Assembly: GCA_027297435.1 (NCBI GenBank) | Contig: JAPUIA010000203.1 | Coordinates: 1-63,919, forward strand | DNA: 63,919 nucleotides | Reading direction: 5' to 3' | Source: Gammaproteobacteria bacterium | GTDB lineage: Bacteria; Pseudomonadota; Gammaproteobacteria; Pseudomonadales; Azotimanducaceae | In this document: positions 37,091 to 46,484 of the stretch, in pieces | How positions within the stretch are numbered: position 1 is the stretch's first letter | Layout: each line of letters begins with the position of its first letter | The notes under the pieces: generated by a model | Told to the model about the DNA's origin: nothing | What the model saw: only the letters and a program-made list of their open reading frames with translations | Database searches by the model: none | Program-made: the position numbers and the translations under genes

Positions 37091-37951
37091 ATGGTGTACA
37101 GCATGACCGCGTTCGCGCGGTGCCAATCGGAAACGCCTTCGTTCCTCCTCGTGTGGGAACTAAAGTCCGTAAACCACCGGTTTCTCGAAACCCAATTTCG
37201 CTTGCCGGAGCAACTTCGCTCCCTGGAACAGAACTTGCGCGAAACCGCCCGCAAGCATATCAAACGCGGCAAACTCGATTGCGCCTTGAAGCTCGATCGT
37301 AAAACCCAAGAAACAGCCATCGAGCTGAACCGTCCGCTGCTCTTGCAACTACTTGCTACGTTGGAGCAAGTGCGACGCGACGCCCCGGAGATTCACGCAC
37401 CCAACCCGATGGATCTACTGCGTTGGCCGGGCATGCTCGGGAGCAGCGTCGATGAGCCGGAAATCGTACCCGCTGCCAACGACCTGTTCGAAGCGGCATT
37501 GACCCAACTTCTGGAACACCGTGAACGCGAGGGCGAGCAGCTGAGCAACGCCATTGGCGGACGCCTCGTCGAGATTGATGCGATCGTCCAAGAACTCAAG
37601 GGATTCACAGCCAACGCCACGCGGGAGGTACAAACCCGGTTGAAGACCCGTCTCGACGAACTGAACGTAAACGTCGACCCGGCCCGCCTGGAACAGGAAA
37701 TCGCGCTGCTGGCGCAAAAGGCCGACGTTGCGGAGGAACTCGATCGGCTCAGCATCCACGTCGAGGAAGCCCGCACCAATTTGAACGGACCCGGCCCGCA
37801 TGGCCGGCGTCTGGACTTCCTGACGCAGGAGCTCAATCGTGAAGCCAACACCCTGGGCTCCAAGTCGGTATCCGCAAAGACTTCGCAACGCGCCGTAGAC
37901 CTCAAAGTCATCATCGAGCAAATTCGCGAACAGGTGCAAAACGTCGAATGA
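37091..37951 (+). CDS. yicC: YicC-family endoribonuclease
   Basis: A 286-aa protein of the YicC family, members of which are reported to act as RNases and to help degrade small RNAs. The start MVYSMTAFARCQ matches the family's M-x-x-SMT-F, KSVNHRFLETQFRLPEQLR follows, and the C-terminus has the DUF1732 sequence LDFLTQELNREANTLGSKS and [17 protein letters not shown], with acidic and His residues. The end overlaps gmk by 4 bp (ATGA). Confidence 0.93.
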   Translation: MVYSMTAFARCQSETPSFLLVWELKSVNHRFLETQFRLPEQLRSLEQNLRETARKHIKRGKLDCALKLDRKTQETAIELNRPLLLQLLATLEQVRRDAPEIHAPNPMDLLRWPGMLGSSVDEPEIVPAANDLFEAALTQLLEHREREGEQLSNAIGGRLVEIDAIVQELKGFTANATREVQTRLKTRLDELNVNVDPARLEQEIALLAQKADVAEELDRLSIHVEEARTNLNGPGPHGRRLDFLTQELNREANTLGSKSVSAKTSQRAVDLKVIIEQIREQVQNVE

Positions 37952-38562
37952 GTTCGGCCGAAGGATTGCTGGTCATGATCTCGGCAGCCTCGGGTACGGG
38001 TAAGACGAGCCTGGTCGCAGGGCTTACCCGCGCAGACCCGAACATCGTCGTTTCGATTTCTCATACCACACGGCCTCGGCGACCGAAAGAACAGGACGGT
38101 GTGGACTACTACTTCGTCGATGCAACAGCGTTTCACGAGATGGTCGAGAACGGCGGTTTTCTCGAGCATGCAAAGGTTTTTGGCTACTGCTACGGCACCT
38201 CGGTCGAGGCGGTTCAAGCCGAGCGAGCCGACGGTCGCGACATCATTCTCGAAATCGATTGGCAGGGTGCCGAGCAGGTCCGCAAGCTGGTCCCAGGTGC
38301 GGTCAGCGTCTTCGTGTTGCCGCCCTCCAAAGCCGCCCTCAAAGATCGGCTCGTCGCTCGCGGCGAGGACGCTCCGGACATCATCGAAACTCGCCTAAAC
38401 GAGGCCCAAGAGGAGATGAGTCATCATCTCGAGTTCGACTACCTACTTGTCAATGACGACTTTCCCACGGCGCTCGCCGACCTACAGGCCATCGTACGGA
38501 CAGAGCGGCTCAAGAGCGGCCGCCAAGTTCACCAAAGCCTGGTCGACGATCTCTTGAGTTAG
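37948..38562 (+). CDS. gmk: Guanylate kinase
   Basis: Phosphorylates GMP to GDP. The 204-aa protein has P-loop [12 protein letters not shown] (usually SAPSGAGKSSL), GMP-binding [21 protein letters not shown], and [13 protein letters not shown]. It is coupled to yicC, and rpoZ and spoT follow, the conserved gmk-rpoZ-spoT group linking guanine nucleotide pools to the stringent response. Confidence 0.96.
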   Translation: MSSAEGLLVMISAASGTGKTSLVAGLTRADPNIVVSISHTTRPRRPKEQDGVDYYFVDATAFHEMVENGGFLEHAKVFGYCYGTSVEAVQAERADGRDIILEIDWQGAEQVRKLVPGAVSVFVLPPSKAALKDRLVARGEDAPDIIETRLNEAQEEMSHHLEFDYLLVNDDFPTALADLQAIVRTERLKSGRQVHQSLVDDLLS

Positions 38563-38611
38563 TCGCGGTTCACCGTTACACTCGCGCGCTCGCAAAATTC
38601 GGACTCCTCAC

Positions 38612-38890
38612 ATGGCGCGTATTACCGTAGAAGATTGCTTGGACCACGTCGACAACCGCTTCGAGCTGGTGATGCTCGCGTCTAGACGCGCGCGCCAGAT
38701 GCGCCGTTTCGGGGCTGATCCCCTGGTCGCCTTGGAGAACGACAAGCCGACCGTCATCGCACTTCGCGAAATCGCCGAGGGCCTCATCTCTCACGAGATT
38801 CTTGACGCGCAAGATGCCTCAACGGAGGATGAGGAGCTGGAAATCACGTTCGGCTTTGGAGATGACGAAAGCAGCGGCCGCAGCCTCTGA
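38612..38890 (+). CDS. rpoZ: RNA polymerase omega subunit
   Basis: A 92-aa omega subunit: [28 protein letters not shown] and [11 protein letters not shown] are diagnostic. It helps assembly of the polymerase and forms part of one ppGpp site. The acidic tail is read through the start of spoT, with a 29-bp overlap. Confidence 0.96.
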   Translation: MARITVEDCLDHVDNRFELVMLASRRARQMRRFGADPLVALENDKPTVIALREIAEGLISHEILDAQDASTEDEELEITFGFGDDESSGRSL

Positions 38891-41060
38891 ATCTTATTTT
38901 GTTTCGCGCCTGGCCGAACGAGCCCGGCGCGACGACGTTGCTGCCCCTTGCACGTTCGAAGCGCTCGCTAAAAACCTAGAAACCTACCTACAGCCTCGCC
39001 AAGTTGCGCAAGTTCGCAGGGCCCATGACTACGCGGCGAACGCTCACACCGGACAGTTCCGGCGCACCGGCCACCCCTATATCTCTCACCCAATAGCGGT
39101 CGCGAGCATCCTTGCGGACATGCACATGGATCATCAAACCTTGATGGCCGCGCTGCTCCACGATGTCATCGAAGACACCCCGGTGGCCAAATCGACCCTT
39201 GGCAACCGTTTCGGCAAGCAGGTCGCCGAGTTGGTGGACGGTGTGTCCAAGCTTTCGACGATCTTCCATAGTCCTGCCGAGGCCCAGGCGGTGAACTTCC
39301 AGAAAATGGCCTTGGCCATGGCGAAGGACATTCGCGTCATCATGGTCAAGCTAGCCGATCGTCTGCACAACATGCGCACCATCGGGGTCATGTCGAGGGA
39401 GCAACGTAAGCGCGTCGCCCGCGAGACCCTCGACTACTACGCACCCATTGCCAACCGTTTGGGTATGCACAATGTCAAGGTAGAGTTCGAGGACCTCGGC
39501 TTTGCCGCACTCTATCCGCTACGCGCCGAACGCATCAGGCAGGCCGTCGAGGACGCTCGCGGCAATCGCAAAGCGTTGATGGATGAGATCGACAAATCGA
39601 TTCAAGCCGCGCTGGGCGGTGAAGGCATCTCGGCCCAAGTCGAAAGTCGTGAGAAGCATGTCTTTTCGATCTATCAGAAGATGAAGACCCAGCACAAACC
39701 GTTCAAAGAAATCATGGACGTGTTCGGCTTTCGTATCGTCGTCAGCCAAGAAGACGATTGCTACCGGGCGCTGGGGGTCGTGCACAACCTCTACAAACCG
39801 GTCGCGGGCCGGTTCAAAGACTACATCGCGATACCCAAGGTCAACGGTTACCAGTCTCTGCATACCACGTTGTTCGGTATGCACGGTGTCCCTATCGAGG
39901 TGCAGATTCGCACCGAGCACATGTCCGAAGTCGCCGACCACGGCATCGCCGGACATTGGTTGTACAAGGCTCCGGACGAAAAGACCCGAGGCAATCAACG
40001 CACCCGACGCTGGGTCAGAGACCTCATGGAGCTACAGCAACGCGCCGGCAACCCGCTGGAGTTCATCGAAAGCCTGAAAATCGATCTGTTCCCCGACGAC
40101 GTCTACGTCTTCACGCCAAAGGGCGAAATCATGGAGCTACCGCGAGGTGCATCCCCCGTCGATTTCGCCTACGCGGTACATACCGACATCGGCAATCGCT
40201 GTGTCGCTTGTCGCATCGATCGTGCGTTGGCGCCGTTGTCACAGCAACTGCAAAGTGGACAGAGCGTCGAGGTGATCACCTCCGACGACGCGCGCCCGTC
40301 CCCCGACTGGTTGACCTTCGCCGTGTCCGGCAAGGCGCGGGCCGCTATTCGGCATTCACTGAAGAGCCAGAAACGCACCGAGTCGATCGCGCTCGGGCGC
40401 AAGCTTTTGAACCGTTCGCTTGCCAACGTTGGCTCGAGCATCAACGATTTGGATTTCCGCCGGTTGCGACGTGTATTCAAAGAGTTTGGTGTGCGCAAGC
40501 TCGACGAAGTGCTGCAGGCCATTGGTAATGGCGACGTCATGTCTTACGCTGTCGCTCAACGTCTGTTGTCGGCCGACAATCGCGACTACGAGGCCGTTCC
40601 CGTCGAGCATGCGGGTCCTGTCGCGATTCGCGACGGTGAAGGCTTGGTGATTACCTACGGGCGCTGTTGCGGTCCGGTTCCCGGTGACGCCATCGTCGGT
40701 CACATGACGCCGGGGAAAGGTTTTGTCGTGCACATCGAAAGCTGCAACAACATGACAGAGACCCGCCGCCGCTCGCCGGAACAACTCATTCCGGCGAAGT
40801 GGACCGGCTCGACGGACGCCGAATTCACGACGACGCTCAGAATCGGTGTGAACCGAAAGAAAGGTGTGATTGCCGAGCTTGCGGCGATTATCGCCGACGT
40901 GGATGCCGGCGTAGACCGCATCAACGTGGTGGAGCGCGATGCTCGGGTCAGCTCCGTCATTGTGGTCGTGAGCGTACAGAACCGCGACCACTTGGCGCGT
41001 GTCATGCGTCGGCTCAGGGCCATTCCAAACGTGCTGACCATCAATCGAGTGAGCGGGTGA
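38862..41060 (+). CDS. spoT: Bifunctional (p)ppGpp hydrolase/synthetase SpoT
   Basis: Controls the alarmone (p)ppGpp. The 732-aa protein has an HD hydrolase domain ([35 protein letters not shown]) within about residues 60-190, a synthetase domain ([33 protein letters not shown]) at about 265-370, a TGS domain ([20 protein letters not shown]) near 415 and a C-terminal ACT domain. ATG 38862 lies inside rpoZ and gives [15 protein letters not shown]. The hydrolase motif is intact; whether the synthetase is active cannot be told. Confidence 0.96.
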   Translation: MTKAAAAASESYFVSRLAERARRDDVAAPCTFEALAKNLETYLQPRQVAQVRRAHDYAANAHTGQFRRTGHPYISHPIAVASILADMHMDHQTLMAALLHDVIEDTPVAKSTLGNRFGKQVAELVDGVSKLSTIFHSPAEAQAVNFQKMALAMAKDIRVIMVKLADRLHNMRTIGVMSREQRKRVARETLDYYAPIANRLGMHNVKVEFEDLGFAALYPLRAERIRQAVEDARGNRKALMDEIDKSIQAALGGEGISAQVESREKHVFSIYQKMKTQHKPFKEIMDVFGFRIVVSQEDDCYRALGVVHNLYKPVAGRFKDYIAIPKVNGYQSLHTTLFGMHGVPIEVQIRTEHMSEVADHGIAGHWLYKAPDEKTRGNQRTRRWVRDLMELQQRAGNPLEFIESLKIDLFPDDVYVFTPKGEIMELPRGASPVDFAYAVHTDIGNRCVACRIDRALAPLSQQLQSGQSVEVITSDDARPSPDWLTFAVSGKARAAIRHSLKSQKRTESIALGRKLLNRSLANVGSSINDLDFRRLRRVFKEFGVRKLDEVLQAIGNGDVMSYAVAQRLLSADNRDYEAVPVEHAGPVAIRDGEGLVITYGRCCGPVPGDAIVGHMTPGKGFVVHIESCNNMTETRRRSPEQLIPAKWTGSTDAEFTTTLRIGVNRKKGVIAELAAIIADVDAGVDRINVVERDARVSSVIVVVSVQNRDHLARVMRRLRAIPNVLTINRVSG

Positions 41061-41449
41061 GTAAGACCATCATCGAAACCCCCAACGCGCCTGCCGCTAT
41101 TGGACCCTACTCGCAAGCCGTTCGAATCAATGACGTACTGTACCTGTCGGGCCAGATTCCACTCGATCCAGAGACCATGGAGATCGTCGCGGGGGATTTC
41201 CACTCGCAGGCTCGGCAGGTCTTCACGAATTTGTCAGCAGTGCTCAGTGCAGCCGGAGCCGATTTCACGCAGGTCGCCAAGCTCACCATCTATCTGACCG
41301 ATCTCGCTAGATTCGCGACAGTGAACACGGTCATGGCTGAGTTCTTCGCCGAACCTTATCCGGCACGGGCCGCCATCGGTGTCGCCCAACTGCCCAGAGG
41401 CGCTGAGATCGAGATCGAAGGCCTTGCGGTTTTCCCGTCAGACTCGTGA
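41057..41449 (+). CDS. ridA: RidA-family 2-iminobutanoate/2-iminopropanoate deaminase
   Basis: Hydrolyses reactive enamine/imine intermediates made by PLP enzymes. The 130-aa chain has AIGPYSQAVRINDVLYLSGQIPLDP, the oxyanion region, and the signature ARAAIGVAQLPRGAEIEIE with the catalytic Arg. The start is GTG 41057 overlapping the spoT stop (GTGA); the frame is open further only inside spoT. The spoT-ridA pair is conserved. Confidence 0.95.
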   Translation: MSKTIIETPNAPAAIGPYSQAVRINDVLYLSGQIPLDPETMEIVAGDFHSQARQVFTNLSAVLSAAGADFTQVAKLTIYLTDLARFATVNTVMAEFFAEPYPARAAIGVAQLPRGAEIEIEGLAVFPSDS

Positions 41450-41461
41450 CGCCTCATTGAC

Positions 41462-43471
41462 GTGACCCCGACGGCAGAGCTCAGCGTGACGACCCTCAAG
41501 GGGGTCGGTCCGAGTTTGAGTACGACCTTGCAGAAGCTGGGCATATTCCGGCTCATCGATCTGCTGCTGCATCTGCCGATTCGCTACCAAGACCGCACAC
41601 ATCTGGTACCGCTTCGCCAGCTGCAAGCCGGACAGGAGTGTCTGGTCCAGGGTCAGGTCGTCGACAGCCAAGTTGTCTATGGTCGACGACGCAGTTGGGT
41701 AGTGACACTCGAAGACGGTACCGGCTACCTGAGCCTGCGCTTCTTCCATTTTTCCAAACCTCAACAGGCCGGTCTCAAGACCGGGCACTACGTGCGCTGT
41801 TTTGGGGAAGTGCGTTTCGGGCCGAAAGGCTTGGAGATGGCCCACCCGGAGTATCGCGCCTTTGCCGTGCCGCCCGAGGAACCCGAGGGTCGCCTCACGC
41901 CCGTGTATCCGACCACCAAGGGTCTTGGCCAGGGGCGTCTGCGAAATCTGACCAGCCAGCTTGCGGACCTCAGCTGGCCGGACGGTCAATCGACTCCGTT
42001 TCAAACGCTCTTGTACCTACACCGTCCGCCCGCGGATGCATCGCAAGCAGACATCGAGCAGGCTCAAGAACGTGTTGCGCGCGACGAACTGACCGCTTAC
42101 TACCTGATCATGCGCCACCGCCAATCGCAACGCGCCCACCAGCGGGCGCTCGCCTTGCCACGTTCCCAGCAACTCGGCCGTGAGTTGCTAAAAAATCTCG
42201 GCTTCGAGTTGACCGGCGCGCAACGCCGGGTTGCTACCGAGGTGTTGTTGGACCTCGAACAAGCGATGCCGATGTTGCGCCTGCTGCAAGGCGACGTGGG
42301 TAGCGGCAAGACCGTCATCGCAGCGTTCGCGGCAATCCGGGCTGCCGAGCACGGCGCGCAAACCGCTCTGATGGCGCCAACCGAAATACTCGCGGAACAG
42401 CACTACTTCAATTTTTCGACCTGGCTGGCGCCGTTGGGCATTTCCGTCGTATTACTGACAGGCGCACAAACGCTGAAACAACGGCGTCCGAAACTGGCGG
42501 CGCTTGCCGACGGCGAGGCGTTGGTTGCGATCGGCACACATGCGCTCTTCCAGCACGACGTCGAGTTCGCCAACTTGGCATTGACCATCGTCGATGAGCA
42601 ACACCGTTTCGGCGTACATCAACGCATGGCGCTGCGCGCCAAGGGTCGCACACCGCATCAACTGGTCATGACCGCAACCCCCATCCCACGCACCCTCACG
42701 ATGGCGTTGTACGCCGACATGGACGTCTCGACCATCGACGAACTACCCGCCGGACGCCAGCCCATCAGCACGCGCGCCGTTCCGGAAAGTCGTCGTGGCG
42801 AGGTACTCGAGCGAATCCGCGGAGCTCTCGAGGGGCAGCAGCAAGCCTATTGGGTTTGCACCCTCATCGAAGACTCCGAGCAGCTGAACGCTCAGTCTGC
42901 GGAAGCCACCTGGCAAACCCTCAAGGTGCAACTGCCGGGCATCAACATCGGCTTGCTACACGGGCGTATGAAGAGTGAAGAGAAGGCCAAGGTGATGGCG
43001 GCGTTCAACAACAACGAATGCCAGCTGCTCGTCGCGACCACGGTCATCGAGGTCGGTGTGGACGTGCCCAACGCGACATTGATGGTGATAGAGAATCCGG
43101 AACGGCTCGGTCTGGCACAGTTGCACCAGTTGAGGGGTCGTATTGGGCGCGGTGCCAAAGCCAGCCATTGCCTATTGCTCTACAAAGAGGGTTTGAGCGA
43201 GGTGGCCAAGGCGCGCCTCAAGATCATACGGGAAAGTCAGGATGGTTTTTACATCGCCGAGCAGGACCTCAAGCTTAGGGGCCCCGGCGAGTTGCTTGGT
43301 ACCCGGCAAACCGGGGAGACGCAATTTCGCGTGGCGAACCTAAGAGCTCACGCGCACCTGATACCCGATGTCGTACGCACGGGCGACCGTCTACTCAAGG
43401 AGGCCCCGGGGCAAGCTCAAGCCTTACTGGCCGCCTGGGCGCCGCCAGACACCGGCAGCATCGCCGTCTAG
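41462..43471 (+). CDS. recG: ATP-dependent DNA helicase RecG
   Basis: Branch-migrating helicase that remodels stalled forks and Holliday junctions. The 669-aa protein has an N-terminal wedge domain (YQDRTHLVPL... GTGYLSLRFFHFSKPQ), Walker A GDVGSGKTVIA, DExH box VDEQHRFGVHQR, motif III TATPIPRTL, and the C-terminal helicase lobe (HGRMKSEEK, TTVIEVGVDVPNA, QLRGRIGRG). GTG start. The stop shares the sequence CTAG with the convergent symporter gene. Confidence 0.96.
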   Translation: MTPTAELSVTTLKGVGPSLSTTLQKLGIFRLIDLLLHLPIRYQDRTHLVPLRQLQAGQECLVQGQVVDSQVVYGRRRSWVVTLEDGTGYLSLRFFHFSKPQQAGLKTGHYVRCFGEVRFGPKGLEMAHPEYRAFAVPPEEPEGRLTPVYPTTKGLGQGRLRNLTSQLADLSWPDGQSTPFQTLLYLHRPPADASQADIEQAQERVARDELTAYYLIMRHRQSQRAHQRALALPRSQQLGRELLKNLGFELTGAQRRVATEVLLDLEQAMPMLRLLQGDVGSGKTVIAAFAAIRAAEHGAQTALMAPTEILAEQHYFNFSTWLAPLGISVVLLTGAQTLKQRRPKLAALADGEALVAIGTHALFQHDVEFANLALTIVDEQHRFGVHQRMALRAKGRTPHQLVMTATPIPRTLTMALYADMDVSTIDELPAGRQPISTRAVPESRRGEVLERIRGALEGQQQAYWVCTLIEDSEQLNAQSAEATWQTLKVQLPGINIGLLHGRMKSEEKAKVMAAFNNNECQLLVATTVIEVGVDVPNATLMVIENPERLGLAQLHQLRGRIGRGAKASHCLLLYKEGLSEVAKARLKIIRESQDGFYIAEQDLKLRGPGELLGTRQTGETQFRVANLRAHAHLIPDVVRTGDRLLKEAPGQAQALLAAWAPPDTGSIAV

Positions 43472-44733
43472 GCGATCACGCGACCCGCCTCGGGATCGTT
43501 CAGCACATCCAGATCCAACTTGCCTTCAGAGCGTGCCACGATCGTCGCGACCATGCCATCACCCGCCACGTTGACCGCCGTGCGCATCATGTCGAGGAGG
43601 CGATCGACGCCGATGATGAGCATGATACCCTCGACGGGCAGACCGACTTGGGTCAGCACCATGGTCAGCATGATTAGGCCGACGCCCGGGACTGCGGCCG
43701 TACCGATCGACGCCAGAGTCGCCGTCAGAATCACGGTCAGGTAGTCCCCTACCGCGAGATCAAAGCCATAAAACTGAGCGATGAAAACGGTTGCGACACC
43801 TTGCATGATCGCCGTCCCGTCCATGTTGATCGTGGCGCCCAAGGGCACCGCGAATGCGGCGACTTCATTACTGACACCGATCTTGTGTTCCACGGTACGT
43901 AGCGTTACGGGTAACGTCGCGCCACTCGATGAGGTGCTGAAGGCAACCAACATCGGCTCGCGCATTTTGGTGAAAAAGGTGACCGGGTTGATACGGCCGA
44001 GCAGCACGAGAAACGCTGGATAAACGATTGCGCCGTGCAACACGAGGGTGCCTGCGACGGTCAGGAAATACCCCAACAGTTTGTAGATCTCTTGCCATCC
44101 CACCGTCGCAAAGAGTTTGGTCATCAGGCAGAACACGCCGTAGGGGGCCAGTTGGATCAGCAACGTGATGAGCTTCATCAACACTTCGTTGACGTTGTCG
44201 AAGAATCGCTTCAGCCGCGCGCCGCCCTCCCCGGCACGGCTGATGGCAATGCCCAACAAGAGTGCAAACACGATGATCTGCAACATCTTGCCTTCCGCCA
44301 TCGCAGCCACCGGGTTGGTGGGAAAGATGCCGATCAGCGTGTCTTTGACGCTCGGCGGTTGACTCGGCACGTAGCTCAAGGGTTGCTCCGGCGGTTCCGC
44401 CCCCTCGCCGGGTGAGACGATCAGCGCTACGGAGAGTGCCAACGTCACTGCGAGCGCCGTGGTCAGCAAATAAAGCCCCAGCGTCTTACCGCCTAGGCGC
44501 CCCATGTGGCCCGAGTCTCCCAGACTCGCCGCCCCGCAGGTCAACGAAACGAACACCAACGGTACGACCATGAGTTTTAGGCTGTTGACGAAGATCGTGC
44601 CGCCTGCATCGATGAGCCCGTTGACGCCGTACACCATCACCCAGCCATCGAGCGGGAAACCCAGCTGCTGCAACGACACGCCAAGCACGAGTCCAGCGCT
44701 CATGCCGATCAATATGCGTAGGGTGAGGTTCAC
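43468..44733 (-). CDS. Dicarboxylate/amino acid:cation symporter (DAACS family)
   Basis: A 421-aa inner-membrane transporter of the GltP/DctA family, moving glutamate, aspartate or C4-dicarboxylates with H+ or Na+. Eight membrane segments are expected; the family motifs are AFSTSSSGATLPVTL (serine-rich re-entrant loop) and GATINMDGTAIMQGVATVF, plus PGVGLIMLTMVL and the C-terminal DRLLDMMRTAVNVAGD, where Asp and Asn residues bind substrate. The exact substrate is not decided by sequence. Followed upstream by a rubredoxin gene 12 bp away. Confidence 0.93.
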   Translation of the reverse strand: MNLTLRILIGMSAGLVLGVSLQQLGFPLDGWVMVYGVNGLIDAGGTIFVNSLKLMVVPLVFVSLTCGAASLGDSGHMGRLGGKTLGLYLLTTALAVTLALSVALIVSPGEGAEPPEQPLSYVPSQPPSVKDTLIGIFPTNPVAAMAEGKMLQIIVFALLLGIAISRAGEGGARLKRFFDNVNEVLMKLITLLIQLAPYGVFCLMTKLFATVGWQEIYKLLGYFLTVAGTLVLHGAIVYPAFLVLLGRINPVTFFTKMREPMLVAFSTSSSGATLPVTLRTVEHKIGVSNEVAAFAVPLGATINMDGTAIMQGVATVFIAQFYGFDLAVGDYLTVILTATLASIGTAAVPGVGLIMLTMVLTQVGLPVEGIMLIIGVDRLLDMMRTAVNVAGDGMVATIVARSEGKLDLDVLNDPEAGRVIA

Positions 44734-44745
44734 GATCCGACCGGC

Positions 44746-44913
44746 TCAGCCGATCTCGATCATCTCGAAGTCTTCTTTGCTGACCCCGCATTCCGGGCAG
44801 ACGAAATCCTCGGGTACGTCTTCCCACTTGGTACCGGGCGCAATATCTTCCTCGTCGCAGCCTTCGGCTTCATCGTAGATCCATCCACACACGATACACT
44901 GCCACTTTTTCAT
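44746..44913 (-). CDS. rubA: Rubredoxin
   Basis: A 55-aa one-iron electron carrier. Two CxxC pairs bind the iron: Cys6/Cys9 (WQCIVCGWIYDE) and Cys39/Cys42 (FVCPECG), with GTKWEDVPEDF between them. In Pseudomonas, rubredoxins deliver electrons to alkane hydroxylase and lie near ubiA; the partner here is unknown. It may be co-transcribed with the symporter gene downstream. Confidence 0.96.
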   Translation of the reverse strand: MKKWQCIVCGWIYDEAEGCDEEDIAPGTKWEDVPEDFVCPECGVSKEDFEMIEIG

Positions 44914-45081
44914 TGGCCTTCGATGCTCCTCATTGCGCCCTTCAATGTCACCCGTGGGTTACCCGGAGGAAAGGCTCGCTAACCTACTGGCAAGACTCTT
45001 AAAAATCAACGCGCGCTCGACCTCTGGTTTGACTCAGAGGCACTCGCTACACTGCCCCGCCTGGTGCGCCTCTAACCCTAA

Positions 45082-45999
45082 ATGCCAAGCAACATGCAAG
45101 CGACGCTCAAAACAATCGAGCCCTATGTCAGGCTGATGCGCCTCGATCGACCCGTAGGAAGTCTGCTGCTGTTGTGGCCGACGCTTGCCGCGCTGTGGAT
45201 AGCCGCGGAGGGCATACCCCCCGTCGAGCTGCTCGTGATCTTCACGCTCGGCACCTTCGTGATGCGTTCTGCCGGGTGCGTTGTCAACGATATTGCCGAT
45301 CGTGACCTCGATCCCCATGTGGAACGCACGAATTCGAGACCTTTGGCCAGCGGCGAACTCGAGCTAACGCAGGCGTTGTCGTTGTTTGTGGGTCTTTGTT
45401 CGCTAGCGCTCATCCTCATCGTGTTGGTGAACGCAGCGACGCGCTGGTTCGCACTCGGCGGCCTGGCTATCGCCACGTTGTATCCCTTCATGAAACGTTG
45501 GACCTACCTGCCGCAAGTGGTGTTGGGCGTCGCTTTCAGCTGGGGGATCGTCATGGCATTCACGGCCGTCACCGAGCACGTGCCAAAGCAGGGTTGGTTG
45601 CTGTTCGTGGCGAGCCTCTTGTGGATCGTCGCATACGACACCATGTATGCGATGGTCGACCGTGAAGACGATCTCAAGATCGGCGTCAAGTCGACGGCAA
45701 TCTTGTTTGGCCAAACAGATCGCCTCATGGTTGGCGTCCTCCAAGTGAGCGCGTTGCTCGCGTTCGCGATGTTGGGTCAACAACTCGAATACGGCCTCGG
45801 CTACCAGTTGGGGCTGGTCGCGATGGGTACCTTGTTCGTCTACCAGCAGTACCTGATCCGCAACCGCGAACCCGCGGACTGCTTGCGTGCCTTCTTGAAC
45901 AACACCTGGGTCGGCTTTGGTCTGTTTGCCTGTGTTGTCGCTGAACTCACCCTGATTCCGCTGCTCGCATCGCTCGTCGCGACGAACGGACCGTCCTGA
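45082..45999 (+). CDS. ubiA: 4-hydroxybenzoate octaprenyltransferase
   Basis: Attaches the polyprenyl tail to 4-hydroxybenzoate in ubiquinone synthesis at the inner membrane. The 305-aa multi-helix protein shows both Asp-rich Mg-diphosphate motifs: NDIADRDLDPHVERTNSRPL and DTMYAMVDREDDLKIGVKS. Chorismate lyase (ubiC), its usual partner, is not adjacent. Its TGA overlaps the proposed CTG start of the TRAP small subunit. Confidence 0.95.
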   Translation: MPSNMQATLKTIEPYVRLMRLDRPVGSLLLLWPTLAALWIAAEGIPPVELLVIFTLGTFVMRSAGCVVNDIADRDLDPHVERTNSRPLASGELELTQALSLFVGLCSLALILIVLVNAATRWFALGGLAIATLYPFMKRWTYLPQVVLGVAFSWGIVMAFTAVTEHVPKQGWLLFVASLLWIVAYDTMYAMVDREDDLKIGVKSTAILFGQTDRLMVGVLQVSALLAFAMLGQQLEYGLGYQLGLVAMGTLFVYQQYLIRNREPADCLRAFLNNTWVGFGLFACVVAELTLIPLLASLVATNGPS

Positions 46000-46484
46000 T
46001 CAAGTTCATCGATTCACTGACGGACTGGCTGGGTCGTACCGTCGCCTGGCTGACCGTCGTGATGGTGGCCGTCACGTTGGTCGTGGTGCTGCTGCGCTAC
46101 GTCCTCGACATGAGCAGCATATTTCTCCAAGAATCCGTCATGTACATGCACGGCTTCGTGCTCATGCTGGGTATCTCCTACGGCCTAAAGGAAAACCGCC
46201 ACGTTCGGGTCGACATCTTTTACGCGCGCATGAGCGCACGCCAACAAACCCTCGTCAACCTCATTGGTCACCTGCTGTGCCTGCTTCCGGTATCGATCCT
46301 GATCGTCTGGACGTCCTGGCCTTACGTGGCTAATGCCTGGCGGGTGCTGGAGGGATCCCCCGAGGTGGGCGGCATCCCGGCAATCTTTCTTCTCAAGACC
46401 TTGATCCCGACCATGGCGGTGCTGCTCGGCCTACAGGGATTGAACGAGATCGTGCGCGGGGTGCTGAGGCTCACCAAGCGATGA
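45996..46484 (+). CDS. TRAP transporter small membrane subunit (DctQ family), probable CTG start
   Basis: Four-helix small subunit of a tripartite ATP-independent periplasmic transporter. Signature parts are VVLLRYVLDMSS, ESVMYMHGFVLMLGISYGLKENRHVRVDIFY and EVGGIPAIFLLKTLIPTM. The first ATG/GTG codons (46059-46064) fall in the middle of the first helix. Upstream in frame, IKFIDSLTDWLGRTVAWLTV is a normal DctQ N-terminus, and the only plausible initiator is CTG 45996, overlapping the ubiA stop as CTGA with ACGGA five bases before it. The end overlaps the large subunit (ATGA). Confidence 0.88.
   Translation: MIKFIDSLTDWLGRTVAWLTVVMVAVTLVVVLLRYVLDMSSIFLQESVMYMHGFVLMLGISYGLKENRHVRVDIFYARMSARQQTLVNLIGHLLCLLPVSILIVWTSWPYVANAWRVLEGSPEVGGIPAIFLLKTLIPTMAVLLGLQGLNEIVRGVLRLTKR

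Noticed and set aside
45043-45066. TTGACT ... TACACT before ubiA as a promoter
   Set aside because: The spacing is only 13 bp, too short for sigma70.
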